Source of the DNA: Ascidia mentula
Taxonomy: Eukaryota > Chordata > Ascidiacea > Phlebobranchia > Ascidiidae
Length of the DNA: 64,000 nt
Direction: 5' to 3'
Assembly (NCBI GenBank): GCA_947561715.1
Contig: OX387202.1
Span: forward strand, 18,923,001 to 18,987,000
The notes under the pieces are model-generated. The model was not told the origin of the DNA, did no database searches, and saw nothing but the letters and a program-made list of their open reading frames with translations. The first letter of the stretch is position 1; each line of letters starts with the position of its first letter. Shown one piece after another: positions 1 to 11,517 of this stretch. The translations under genes and the position numbers were made by a program.

Positions 1-132
1 GTCAAAAAATTTCCTGTTATAGAAAAACACGATCCGGACCACTGCAGTTCTTCATTACAAACCAGCATTTATAAATTATCATGTATTCTGTTTATTAAAA
101 ACGACTCAAAAAAAAACAATTGACATCAACAC

Positions 133-138
133 TTTATT
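133..138 (-). terminator. Polyadenylation signal of the TEX11-like gene
   Basis: AATAAA on the minus strand, about 140 bases past the TAA at 280-282. It is the first canonical signal downstream of the stop. Confidence 0.5.
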
Positions 139-279
139 CGCAACAATGCAACACATAGTTTTAAAAAAACTTTGCAAGAAATGTAACACGAAGAAAAAGG
201 GATATAATGTAAACAATTCACAGAAAGAACTGTCCGTCAAAATGGAATCGGTTTCGTTTTGAATATGGCTCAACCATAT

Positions 280-3200
280 TTACATCATAATATCCTCAGC
301 GTTTCGTTTCGATGCAAGTATTTTCTGATATATCTCGTTCATCTGAAAAAAATTGCCTGTTTATCAAATTAATTGTAAATCGCACGCTAAAAAACGGGAT
401 GTTATGCTCTTTTAAATGAAAAATACCATTTTTCACAATTATCACAAAGTGGGCATTTATTGTGAATAATGAACGTACATGCGTGTCGTAAGCCTCTTTG
501 TAATTTGGAATAGTTGTGAGGAATCTCATGGCAAGACAAGTCCATCTCTCCGCTTCGTTTAGTTTATCAGAAACATATGAACCGACACCAATATTCCAAG
601 ATTTAACCATCAACCATAACAACTCCGTCTCCGGAAGCTAAAATCAGATACGAAAAGTTAAGATTTCGGCCGACTAGAAATTTAAGAATCTGAAGGTAAA
701 CCTATCAAATATGGCGCAGAATTCAATTTTTAAATTAGTGACCAACGAAAATCCAATTTTACTGAAGTCACATTTACAAACTTGATGTAGAGCAGTGGTT
801 CCAAACAGGGGTGCAAGTTATTACCTTTAGGGCTTTCGCGAGCTTTTCTTTGCATTCACTCGGGTAATTTTTCACCGTTAGTGTAATGCTATATCGAGGG
901 CATAATTGTTTTGATGATATTAGCTATTAAGAATCAAATAGAAAGGGTGATTGCTGCAGTCGTGGCGGTCGCTCATTGGTTTACCGCCAGAAACACTGGT
1001 GCCGCAATATTTTTATAAATTCCGCAGGGGTGGCGTGAGCCGTGAAAGATTGGGAACCACTGGTATAGAGTTCAGCAACTACGGTAATGTCGATTGTCGC
1101 CAAAAATGAAAGGTTGTCCAAAACGTTTTTAAAAAAGTGGCACACACTGGGTTAGACAGACCAGCAACTGCCTTTACAAAGGAGCAAAACGAAGCAACAA
1201 AAACGTGTTCAAACGTTGTTACCACAACCTTATGCTTGGCGTTTTGCGCGTGAATTTCGTTGAACAGATTCCAGCATTTTACTTTTTCCTCAGACAAACT
1301 TGCTTCTGACAGCAACCTCTCTATCAACATTCGGGACAGAACACTGAAAATATACAAACTCTTGCAAGCGTATATACAATGAAATATTGTCGTTGAAAAT
1401 CATGCACGAAACTGAAATTGTGCGAATTGACATTAAGTCGCTACAGCGAAAATACAACCGACGCTGATCTTTCACGACGAAAATGTAAATTTATGACGTC
1501 ACTAAATATCCGCATTCGGCCTTTTTGTTACCACTCTGGGTTGAAACAAAATATAACTATTTTTAGTAAAATCTAAACTCTTTTTGGTCGAACAAATTTA
1601 GTTCAACGCTTATACCATCGTTTGTTGATCAAGTTTTGAGCCATTTCTTTGCCTCCATTTTCAAGTTTCTGCCCTATTTTACCAATTGCTCGTTCCACCG
1701 CCATCTTGTACAGACCGGTGTGTTTTGCCGGTGGTTCAACTGACAAAGCTAAAACAATCAAATAATTTGTATTTTGTGCAAACAACTACGCAGATGGACA
1801 ATACAAAAATAAATAAGATGGCATTGGTACCGATAATACTATAAAGGGTATCAAGTCAGGCGCCCATGTGACCAACATTACATAAATTATCGTGATTGAA
1901 AACAAATCGGTGTTTGAAAATTATACAAAACAGTGCAAAAAAGCACATATTTACAAACTGAAATACATTTTTTACTCAACGTTTTTGAACAAGACACCGA
2001 CGATGATTATTGTAGCGAAATATATTTGTCTTGAAAGAGAAAGCTGACTGATTTTAGGTTACGGAAATAAACGTTTCCGTGCTGTTTGTGACATAATTTG
2101 GAAATGAAAACCAAATTTTACCTGCAAGACTTTCAAAAGTTTTTTCGTCAACTCCTTTCATTTCCGCAATTTTGTCCAATAATAATTTTAAAGCTTCGGG
2201 AATGATTTCGCCACTGGGTGGTAGCAGCTTGCACAGTGCCTCGTACCGGTAAAGGGACATTAAAATTACGGTTTTGTCATTCTGTATCGAGGTTGTCCCG
2301 TTTGTTCGAAGTTTTTCACAAATAATTTGACATCGGTCGATAATGTTGAGAACATTCTGGAGTTCTGTGTTCTGGAAAACAGAAATCGTGCTTTTCTACT
2401 TATTATGGCAACACTTTCTGTCGCTAAAGCAATTTAGACGTGTGGCTGTAATTGGTTGTGTGTTTTTCAGGAATTTAATTCGTGCTGTATTGGGAATTTG
2501 CAGACATGGTATTGTTCTATCTGAAAAACAACCCTTTTTAACCCATTGGGATTCGAACCCAGGTTATCCAAAGCCACGAAACAAGGCCAGGTTTCCTACA
2601 TGGTGTATGGGTAAGGCGCCTTGACCAATCAGCCAACCACTGAAAAACCATTGATGACGTTGTTCCCAATATTAAGGACGTCATTGGAACGCTTTCAATA
2701 CCAAACTTTGTGCGTACATCGAATGGCGACATTTTTACCAACTGTGAAGCCGGCATCATTTTTTCGGGAACCACTTACTATACGGTCGGTTGCCCCACTT
2801 CTGACAACTTCTAAACCGCTGGCGGCGCTCATGAGCAGACATGTTTGGCGACGACACAAAACACTGCCCTCTTGCGGCAACAGTGCTAGAAGCTGCAAAT
2901 AGGTTCGGATAAAACTAACGTTTTGACCTCAAATAAACTACAGCTAAGCAACGGTTACGCGTCCATCGTTTCGAACGTGCAATAGATAAACAACACACAT
3001 AAAGTGCATAAGTTACAAATGTACATCACGCCGTACCAGTGGAAACCAAGTCAATACCATGCGGCAGTTGTTAGAAACTACGGTCAAATAAGTTTGCAAA
3101 GTGTTGCCGTAGCTGATGGACGGGTCCAACTAACATTGCAAACACTGATTGTGGCAAAAAAATTATGACAGTTCAATAACAACGTTTAGAAAAAGACGTT

Positions 3201-6200
3201 CATTTGTTCGTTGATTTTTGCCCTACTCATATAAAACCATTAGGAGGAATGTGACTGACATGAATACGCCAAGGAAATATGGTAACTCTATACCCCAGAA
3301 GTCAAAATATCGCCAACTTACGTCGCTACAACACGAGAACATATTCCTCATGTTAATTGAATTGTCCTTATTCCTTAGCGCAAGGTTCCAAGCTGGAAGT
3401 ACAAGGGTTACGGGTTCGACTCCCACCTCAAAACACAGACGAAACCTCACCGACTTTCATGAACCACGTGACTTCCTTGTCGAAGTTTTCTTCGCCAATC
3501 AGGTGACTTTCGTTGCCTGGCAACACGATCGAGTCCCGCGACGAGTTGTTTTGGACGAGATTGTTCGATTTTAAGTTTTCCAAAATCTGCAAGATATATT
3601 TTCCGTTTATAAATGTACGGTAGTGGGATGTAAGTCGAGTCTTTGACCAAAAGTCTTCTTAGCCAACATGGGACCCGGTGAAATTCCACAGACATTAACA
3701 CAAACCCACTTCAAAAGCTTAAAAGTGAGTCGAGTTTGCTATCAAAGGTCTTTCATCATCAAGTAATATTTTCTAGACATTAACACGCACCCACTTCAAA
3801 AGCTTAAAAGTGAGTCGAGTTTGCTATCAAAGGCCCTTCATTATCAAGTAAAATTTTCCAGACATTAACACGCACCCTCTTCAAAAGGTTAAGGTTTTTC
3901 CACATCAAGTAAAATTGCAGAGAAATTCGACCGACGTCGACTCGTGACAAAAAAACATAACAACAGCATTCACAATAACACGGCCGAAAAACGTTCAACG
4001 TTGCACAAACCCACCCCGAAAGCCTCCCTGATGTAAGACACGGCCTTGTCGACGTGACCCCCTCCAACGTCCACGTCCATTGCCACGTCAACTTTCGGTT
4101 CGGCCACCGTCATCGTGACGTTATCGTCGCCATGGAAACCGTCCGTTTCCTCCTCTTCGGTCATGGTCAGATGCAAACGAACGAGACATCTGCGAACAAT
4201 CGGGTGTGGAAACATCCGCGCGCGTATATTTTAATGCCACGTCATCCGACCTCAGTGCCACCAGTTTCGCTGAGTCATCTTTTCCATTTCGGGCGAGATG
4301 GGCCAGGGTTACCATGGCAACTTCGCGTTGGTTTCTCTCGAAGGCGAGCTGGGCCGCAAGGCAAGTGAAGGTGTGTATGTCCCCGCTCGGTGGCGATAAA
4401 GAACCGGTCATGCGGTTCACTGCTTCGATGGCTGAAAAGATATTTGAACTTTAATTGCTTTAAAAATTTTATGTAAAACCCAAACTTTCGCACCTTTTTC
4501 AGCCCTTTCTTGCATCACAAAGACTTTGAATGCGGTAAACAACGAATAAATCGAATCAGGATTCAAGTCGAGAGCGAGCTTGGCCATTTCCTCTGCCTGA
4601 AACCAAATGTACGTTCACATTGTAACCTCACAACATAGCAATATTACATGTAATGGCATGATGGACAGGATCGACCCACTGCGCAGGTCCTTTACTTGGC
4701 GATCATTAGGTTTACAGGCTACGCAGCCAAGGCATTGCAGCTTAGCTTGATTAGCGACTTTTTCCTGACAAGTTGATGCGAGATTTGAAAAATCAAACGA
4801 ACGTAATCTTATATCTTAATGTGGTTATTGTAATTAACACTTACCTCATCCAGTCTGTTGAGTCGGATGAGGCAAGCGGCTTTGTTACGGAAGAGTTTGG
4901 AAATATTGTCGCTCCGTTCTTTTGAGTTACCACCACCGCCCGAGTTAAACAGTTGTAGGGAGATGTTGTACCACAACAAACAGGTCAAAAGGTCACCTGA
5001 AATAAACAAACAATAAAAGGTGCGCAACTCTACAAGCAATAACAATCCGGCCCGAGAATGTTCATAATACAAACATATACCATGGTGTGAATATTTGCTT
5101 TTGTTTTCCGTTTAAATTGTGCCCAGTAATAAATACTTTTGAAAATGCTGAAACCAACACAGTTATTTAGCATTTGCCAACACCTTGAGTCCCATGAAAA
5201 GGGGATATTTTACCCAAATTACCCGTTTTTTAAGGATTTACAGTTGAATATGAGAGGTGACCCTTGTATTACAGTTGTATGAGAGGTGACCCTTGTATTA
5301 TCTGATAATCCCTGGGTCGTGTTTTTCCATACCCACCTTCGCCTTGTCGCTTGGCAGCTTGTTCCCATAGCAACAGTTGAACGAGCTTCTGCGACTTCTC
5401 ATCAAAACTTTTCACAATGCTTTCATCTGACGTCAGAAAAACACAAGTATCACGAGGTTAAGTAAAACGGTGACAGACAACGAAGCTACACAAGCAACTA
5501 ACATTGTCTTTAGGCAGGTTTTATACAATCGGCACGTTCAGAGAGAAAACTAAGCACGGTAATCCAATTTAAGAAGGAAATTTATTTTTAACGAGACACC
5601 CTTACTAATATGAATATGGCAACCCCGTTTATCTGGTTAAAAAACACCAACTACCAACTATTCACCTTCTAAATATTTCTCGACGTAATCAACAGCGTCA
5701 CCAGGTGGCAAACGCTCAATTGCCGCTTGAAGGCGCTGCGCGTGAACTCGGCCAACGTGCTGGGAACCAGCGAAGCGTGATAACAGTTTACCGAGTCCAA
5801 ATTCACAGAAATCATATCTATAAAATGAAATTTTCTGTTCCTCAGTGGGAGTGGTGAAAGAACAAAACGCATCGAACCTTTTGTTGTTGTTGAGAAACGA
5901 ACAAGCGTCCAATCCCAAGTCGACCTGCAGCTCTTTGTGATGCAACAACTCACTCAACAATTCCTTTATGACGTCATCATCACCCGTTTTAAATTTGACA
6001 ACAATCTTCAATCTGTAAAAGTACAAATTGTAGGCATAGAAAACAAATCACTTTTACTTTGCACGCAAAGTTACCACGAACATCAACAATAAATATGAAA
6101 CATGGGCACCGATAAAATCATAAGGGTTAACGAGTCATGGCGCCCATGTGAAGGTGATTTTCCTACGGAGAATAGCAGACAGTCGCACTGGGAGTTAAAG

Positions 6201-9200
6201 GGAAGAAGTCAAACTTTCTTTCTCTGCTACTGATGCACTTTTGTTTTAGAGTTTAATGCACAGAAACTTGCAATAGGATTTTTTATTCGCACGAAAAAAA
6301 CACGACATTATTAAACATTGACGGGAATATTAGGTCCACATTCACACGAAAACATTTGTTAAAACAACTTAATAACGGAAAGTAAAAAAAATACATCTTT
6401 ACAATATTTCAATGGGCGATTATTGCGAAACAGTTATAGACAATGTACGTAACAAAGACAGAGGAAACATGTCATGAGAACGTACACACAAAATTTGTGC
6501 AAATCATTTGTGTTTAATTTGTGCAAATAAATATTTCAAACACATGAACATAAATAATTGTGAAAATGAACAATGGATGGCTACGCCAGTGGACCAAATT
6601 TAAAACTATTCCATGTTGTTGTTTAACGACCTGTTGCTTAGTTACGCCACACAGCTCTCCACTCGACTGACGTCACGCCATTGTTCCATTATGCGATCAC
6701 AATCACGCCGGGCTCTCTCCAAATCGGTCCAGTTGCGGGTTCGCAAATATTGACTTCGACTGTTCAAATCCCTCCGCTAGACGGCGCTCGTGTTCCTGTT
6801 CCTTCACGATATCTTCGTGTGAAACTGAAACGGTTTCAGTGAGGAATTTGTATTTGGGAATAATGCGCGTAACTTTCGGGGTCGAAGGCTGACTTTTCGT
6901 TTTCGGTTTTCTAAAAATAATTGACTTCGATATGAATTCAACGAAATATTATGAGAGATAATACAATACTGTGTAATGTCAACATATAGAGCAAAATGTC
7001 ATGATTTAAGGAATTTATAAAAAACACCAAAAACCGTACAAAATGCTCTAATTTAGGCCAACTTTTTTACGTAGATTGAGAAGCCCTCAAAAGACGTAAT
7101 TTTAGTGAAATCAATTTGCCAACAAATACGACATTACAATTGTTTCCCAGGGCGTAAATAGCAACAAAAATGAACGCTCTTTACCCGTTCAAAAATAAAT
7201 GGTCTAACTTGTTAAGTTTCGCCATAAGAGCTTAGAATTTATTGAATATCATGCCCAGTAGGTAGCGTCAGTAACAAAATGTTCTGAAATAAACTAAACA
7301 GAAGCCCAAAAAACCTTACCTCAACAGCAGTGGACTTGAGTTGGTGCTGCTTGGTCCGCTGGTATTACCAGGAACATTAAGTTTGGTCGCGGTCCTGCGC
7401 TCCATCACCATCTTGTGGCGGTGATTCCACGAGAAAGACCTCGCACGACTGCTGGTAGATGTCGTGGTGGAGGCGCTGCTGATTCGTTTACGTCTGAAGT
7501 CCGGTGACGTCAGCTTCAAAGGTTTGACGTCAGTCATGTGTTCCTCCTGGCTGAAATCGAACGGTTCTGGAGGAAGATCAGCCAGGACGAGAGGAGAAAG
7601 AGGAAGATGATGAGAAATTTCTGGATCGGAGTTGGAAATATGGAAGTCGTTCATCACGGCCACGAAGGACGGCGAACCTTCCGGGATCGAGAAATCTTCA
7701 TCTTCTTCTTCTTTGGGATTCCCCACGTTTACTGTGCTCGCTTTGTTGGAAGGGGAAGCCCCGCTTACGGGAATAGTTTGGGGCAGCTGCAAAGAGAAAT
7801 TTTCGTTGTGAATTTGTTCAGGAGATCGAGGAGGCCGCAAACACATTACGGCGATCTTTTAAATTGTTGACATCAGTGCTTAAAACTTTATTCACTGTAA
7901 TACGGACCACATGTGTGTGTGACGTCATGGTTTCACTAAGATAAGCCAGGATTTCCCAAATTTGGGTCAGTGATGACCCACTGTCAAACTTGATTTCGTA
8001 AGAAGCTTTTGAGATCACAAATTTAGGTCGTGGCGTTATTTATTTCGTGATTTCTATTTCTTTCCACGCTGATTGGTCGAAAAAATTATGCGACGTAAGA
8101 TTGATGATCCCAGAATAAACAAACACGCAAACAGCGTTCGTGGACCAAACAATTTAGGAAACCCTGAAACCAAACAAACACGGTAATTTCTTACCTTAAC
8201 AGCATCTGGTACATCGATAGGTTGAGTTTCTGACTTAACCACTTCCTCCATCTCGAGTGACTGAACCATTTGCTACAGTTATAATAATGACGAAACAATT
8301 AAAATCGCGTGGCGTTCTGCGTTGAGATTTTACGGAATGATCTCGACTCCCGACCTTCACACGCCGATATAACCCACGTCACGTGACCCACGTGTGGTTG
8401 TTTGGCAACATTTCAAGCCAATCAGCACGCGAGTTTGCGTCACGTGACAGCTTGTTGTGACTGGCGGGCGATTGTAAGTCGGAATCGCATTTCGATTGTT
8501 GACGCATGAAAAGCTTGTTAGTGTTACGAAACAATGGCGGCTTACGTCACAAGAACGCAGGTGGGCGGTGTTGCCTTTGTTTAAATCAACTCTAGAATTT
8601 CCGCAACGAAAGTTTGTTTAACGAAAGTATGTGGGCGATATGAAGCGTCAGCGGTTGAAACCAAACACTCCGCGGACGTACCTGTCATACGGAATTGTGG
8701 GTAATCACGTGGGTGAAATTTATTAAAACAAACACTCTGGTGGATTACATGTTTTTCTTAAAACTTGTCTCAAAATCTGCAGTTGTCAAAAACACAAAAT
8801 ATATATTGGGTGCCATAGTAGCTTCGGCCAGATTGATGCCGCAAATGCATGACAGAACTATACTGGAAACATAACTAGACGTGAATCGTTCGACCTTTCC
8901 ATTGTGGACGTGGGGGGGGGGTGTTATTTTCCATTTCTGTATTTATTTTATTCTTTAAACAGGCAAAAAGTATTTGGCATCCAATTAAAATTTAATGGAT
9001 AAAATCCCGTTTCCTAAATAACTTAAACCTAAAGGCAAGCTAGGTTTGTGGGTTTTAAAACGGGTCATATTTCGACTGGCGTCAACTATTCCTCAACAAA
9101 GGCATTGTGACGTCAAACGGTAACATGAAGGGTTCGAGTTTCATCACAAACAAAAGTTGAAACAGAAAGTTGAAAATTTCACTATTCTGATAATATTGTG

Positions 9201-11517
9201 ATGGGGACTTACTGATTATAATGTTTTCGTTTCTTTGTAAAAACCTAACGATAATATCAAGTAGCTGAGCATTTATCATCTTAAACTAAAAATTTTATAT
9301 GATGGTATGTAATGATATGTGAACCTGCCTTTAACTAATAGAACATATTTCGACCAAATCTGTGCTTTTGGTGACATTACAGCCACTGATGGAAAATAAT
9401 TGGCTTTGTTTACAATTACTTAATGCCAAAAAGTGACTAAATGTTATACATGACCTAAATTTAATACCTTCATACTGAAAAAAAACAAATTAAAAAAATG
9501 ACTTTTCGAAAGGCAAATACATCAACAGTTAACATAATAAGTAATTGTGAAGAACTGACTTAGCCATGAAAATTGGGCAATATTTAACAACAGTTGGTCA
9601 AGTCAGGTTTCAAAAACAATATACAGGTATATAAACTATTTTAAGCAATGTGGAGCCAATAATATGAGACCTTTTAGGTCGAAACAGTGGCCATCTGTCT
9701 GCAGCTTATACACATATAAACTATTTACTTACTTAAGCAATATACCAGAAGGATGTGGAGAATGGAGATTTGATTCATCAATTGCTTTGAGAGCTTTTGG
9801 AATATTTTCTTCCAATTCAGTCTCATGAAATGCATGAGCTAAAAGCCTCAAAGTTTGTGACTGTAAAAGAGGTATTTGGTGGAGGGATGAAATTTAAAAT
9901 GTTGGTATGATTATGCGGTGACACAAATTTTAATGGATAGTAAATTAAGTTCAGCCTTAGAACTAGGCCATTGGTAGTTCATTGTATTAATTCATGTATA
10001 ACTATAGAGAAGTAAAACAGCAACAAAAATACTTTAAAATGTTTAAAAAATGTAATTACCAGTTGCTTCTCGTCGAGTTTAGGCATTTTTTTCCATAATT
10101 CCACACTTGATTGTAGCCACTTGATGGCACCAACAAACAGTTGCTTTTGAAAACATTTGACAGCGAAGTTATAAGTAAGAACAGCAAGTTGGTGCAAGTC
10201 CGAAGTAAAGTTTTCTTCGTACAAATACGGCAAAGCTGTTGCTTCACAGCAGCATGATATTGCCTCATCCAGTGATTGTTGACCAAAAAACTGCAAAGTT
10301 TAGCATGAAACTTCAAGTGCTGAACGGCATCAATTATGTGTTGCAAATAAATACACCAGGTTGGCAGCCAACTCTAATCATAATTCTACTAAGATATTTT
10401 GGGCAAACCTGTTAATGATAAATACAACAAATATGGTTTAATGTATGGTTGTTTTGTATCTGTTAACTAAGAATTAAAACACTTACAGTTTCAGAAAGCA
10501 GTGTAAGAACCTTTATTTTGTATTTATATACTTGCAGGAACTCATCTTGAGGAGCTACATTTTCATCTGCAAACAAAATTAAGATTAGCCAACAAAATAA
10601 AGTTCAAGTCTGCAAACATATTGTCTTTGGTTATTTCTTCAGACATACAATCACTTTCAATAACCTGGTTGCTTTTCTTGTGTAAGGATTTCATGTAAGG
10701 ATTTGACATCCTCCTTCCCTTTCAATAAAACATGCAGCGCTTTCTCAAAGTTGCACTGATTTAACCAACTTTTGCCTGTTTTTGTCTCCATCTGAAAGTG
10801 AGGTGGCTCTATTAAAAAAACTTACCTGTCTTGACTTAATGCAATCAGCTTGTTTTGCTTTTCCTTTCTGTATATGTGTTTGTTAATGCTAAAATTTAAA
10901 ATCTAATGAACTTTTGCTTGTTTAAAGAACAAGTTTGACAAAATGGATTGGTTAGAAACATAAGCATCCACATACCATTATCCTTCTATGCAAATAAGCT
11001 TTGTTATCAGCTGCACTTGTTGATATGCCATATGGTCTGCACAGTGGACAAGCAATAAGATCACAGCACAACTGGCGAAGTGAAGTGTTTAGATTTTCTG
11101 CAAGGGTTCTCGCAGTGTATCTTGCAACAGCTTTGTTCCATAACCCTATACACACCTCCTCCAGCTAGAACAAAGTCCAGAAAAATGTTTTTATAACTTA
11201 GGCATATATAGCCTATATATGTATAAGATTGAAACAATTTAAGTTGTAATTCATAAAAACCATGGCTTTATTTACACTGTACTAACTTCGAAATACATTT
11301 ACTAGACCTGCTTCGAAAAGATTCTCATCCTAAAGTTTTCTTGGGGTTGCTTTGAAAAATATCCCTCGAATTGCTGCATCCAATTTGAACTTATAACATC
11401 AGAGACGGCAGAAATCTTTTTTGATATAACTTCTTCGTTCAAGTCTTTTTCCTCCAAAGATTTTGTTATCGCTGAAAAGTCACAACAAGTGTGGCAAACA
11501 ACATCAGTGTCACACAA
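280..11517 (-). CDS. TEX11: TEX11/SPO22 (ZIP4-like) meiotic TPR protein
   Basis: Helical TPR protein of the SPO22/ZIP4/TEX11 family, which acts on meiotic chromosomes in crossover formation. I joined 21 exons whose phases all agree: 11517-11308, 11164-10976, 10791-10665, 10566-10487, 10290-10060, 9860-9733, 6012-5878, 5817-5666, 5426-5337, 4996-4845, 4596-4494, 4431-4251, 4189-4015, 3586-3451, 3392-3322, 2892-2779, 2371-2122, 1739-1616, 1343-1229, 637-479, 342-280 (994 residues, close to the vertebrate length). Family-like stretches include GLWNKAVARYTAR near the N terminus, AWNLAL (3392-3322), RRQTCLLM (2892-2779) and LWLMVKSWNIGV with AERWTCLAMRFL (637-479), the last almost identical to human TEX11. 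The start is unsettled: an ATG exon at 11759-11711 has a good donor but its phase does not fit the next exon. The 9732-6013 intron holds another gene. Confidence 0.88.
793..1062. mobile_element. Non-autonomous hAT-type element (MITE), 270 bp
   Basis: The ends are inverted: CAGTGGTTCCAAAC at the left and TTGGGAACCACTG at the right, the usual hAT terminal motif. The flanking 8-mers ATGTAGAG and GTATAGAG match at six of eight positions and fit the hAT target preference (NTNTAGAN). There is no coding capacity. It lies in the TEX11 intron between 637 and 1229. Confidence 0.7.
1818..1871. repeat. Short dispersed repeat, copy 1
   Basis: About 52 bases shared with 6101-6151: a 5' part with GG.ACCGATAA, a middle ATAAGGGTTA-like block, and a 3' GGCGCCCATGTGA. 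Both copies sit in TEX11 introns. In copy 2 the ends are partly inverted (CATGGGC against GCCCATG). Confidence 0.5.
2535..2645 (-). repeat. tRNA-derived SINE or tRNA pseudogene
   Basis: Read on the minus strand, TGGCTGATTGGTCAAGGCG resembles the A box and D arm of a class II (Leu/Ser) tRNA, and GGTTCGAATCCC about 80 bases later is a perfect B box. The acceptor strands do not pair, so it is not a working tRNA gene. It lies in the TEX11 intron 2372-2778. Confidence 0.55.
3691..3915. repeat. 85-bp direct tandem repeat, about 2.7 copies
   Basis: Units begin at 3691, 3776 and 3861 with GACATTAACAC. The first two are nearly identical over 85 bases, and the third diverges after about 35 bases. It fills much of the TEX11 intron between exons 4015 and 3586. 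Confidence 0.8.
5236..5300. repeat. Short tandem duplication in a TEX11 intron
   Basis: ACAGTTG, then TATGAGAGGTGACCCTTGTA, occurs twice in tandem with a period of about 34 bases, just downstream (in plus orientation) of exon 4996-4845. Confidence 0.7.
6101..6151. repeat. Short dispersed repeat, copy 2
   Basis: Second copy of the sequence at 1818-1871. It has imperfect inverted ends (CATGGGCACC and GGCGCCCATG), and lies between the TEX11 exon at 6012 and the 3' end of the nested gene. Confidence 0.5.
6703..8269 (-). CDS. Unrecognised Ser/Thr-rich protein nested in a TEX11 intron
   Basis: Three exons, 8269-8195, 7855-7320 and 6910-6703, join in phase (0, 2) into a 272-residue protein. I do not recognise the family. 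There is no signal peptide or membrane segment. It is low-complexity and probably disordered, with an acidic run (EEEDEDF), a basic patch RRKRISS followed by a Ser/Thr run, SFSWNHRHKM (which could be phosphorylated by a basophilic kinase), and a conserved-looking C terminus, KYKFLTETVSVSHEDIVKEQ. A nuclear or cytosolic regulatory protein is only a guess. The ATG is the first codon after a CpG-rich promoter-like stretch, and the whole gene lies within the 9732-6013 intron of TEX11 on the same strand. A minus-strand AATAAA near 6282-6287 could end it. Confidence 0.68.
8300..8560 (-). promoter_or_regulatory. Promoter-like region of the nested gene
   Basis: Immediately upstream of the ATG at 8269 are three E-boxes of CACGTG type (8379-8386, 8388-8395, 8439-8448), a CCAAT motif (about 8418-8424) and ACAATGGCGGC (8531-8541), which matches the YY1 consensus. 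CpG density is visibly higher than in the flanks. It supports an independent promoter inside the TEX11 intron. Confidence 0.5.
9640..9720 (+). repeat. Partial hammerhead-repeat copy (3' part of ribozyme)
   Basis: The left part, AGCAATGTGGAGCCAATAAT, matches the unit tail seen at 50293-50312. It is joined directly to the 3' two thirds of the hammerhead: stem II GACCTTTTAGGTC (9668-9680), GAAA (9681-9684), stem III, the GTC cleavage triplet (9697-9699) and the stem I strand TGCAGC. The 5' stem I strand is missing, so it should not cleave alone. Confidence 0.75.

Noticed and set aside
3393-3435. tRNA-like B box GGGTTCGACTCCC on the plus strand.
   Set aside because: No convincing A box or acceptor pairing, and the left part overlaps a real TEX11 exon (3392-3322).
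9082-9290. A possible TEX11 exon at 9290-9211 with a good donor.
   Set aside because: Its phase fits neither neighbour, and exon 9860-9733 joins directly to 6012-5878 in phase with a family-like protein.
280-11517. Two separate genes for the N and C halves of TEX11.
   Set aside because: The phase 2 junction 9733 to 6012 restores a continuous TEX11-like helix, so one gene with a nested gene explains the data better.
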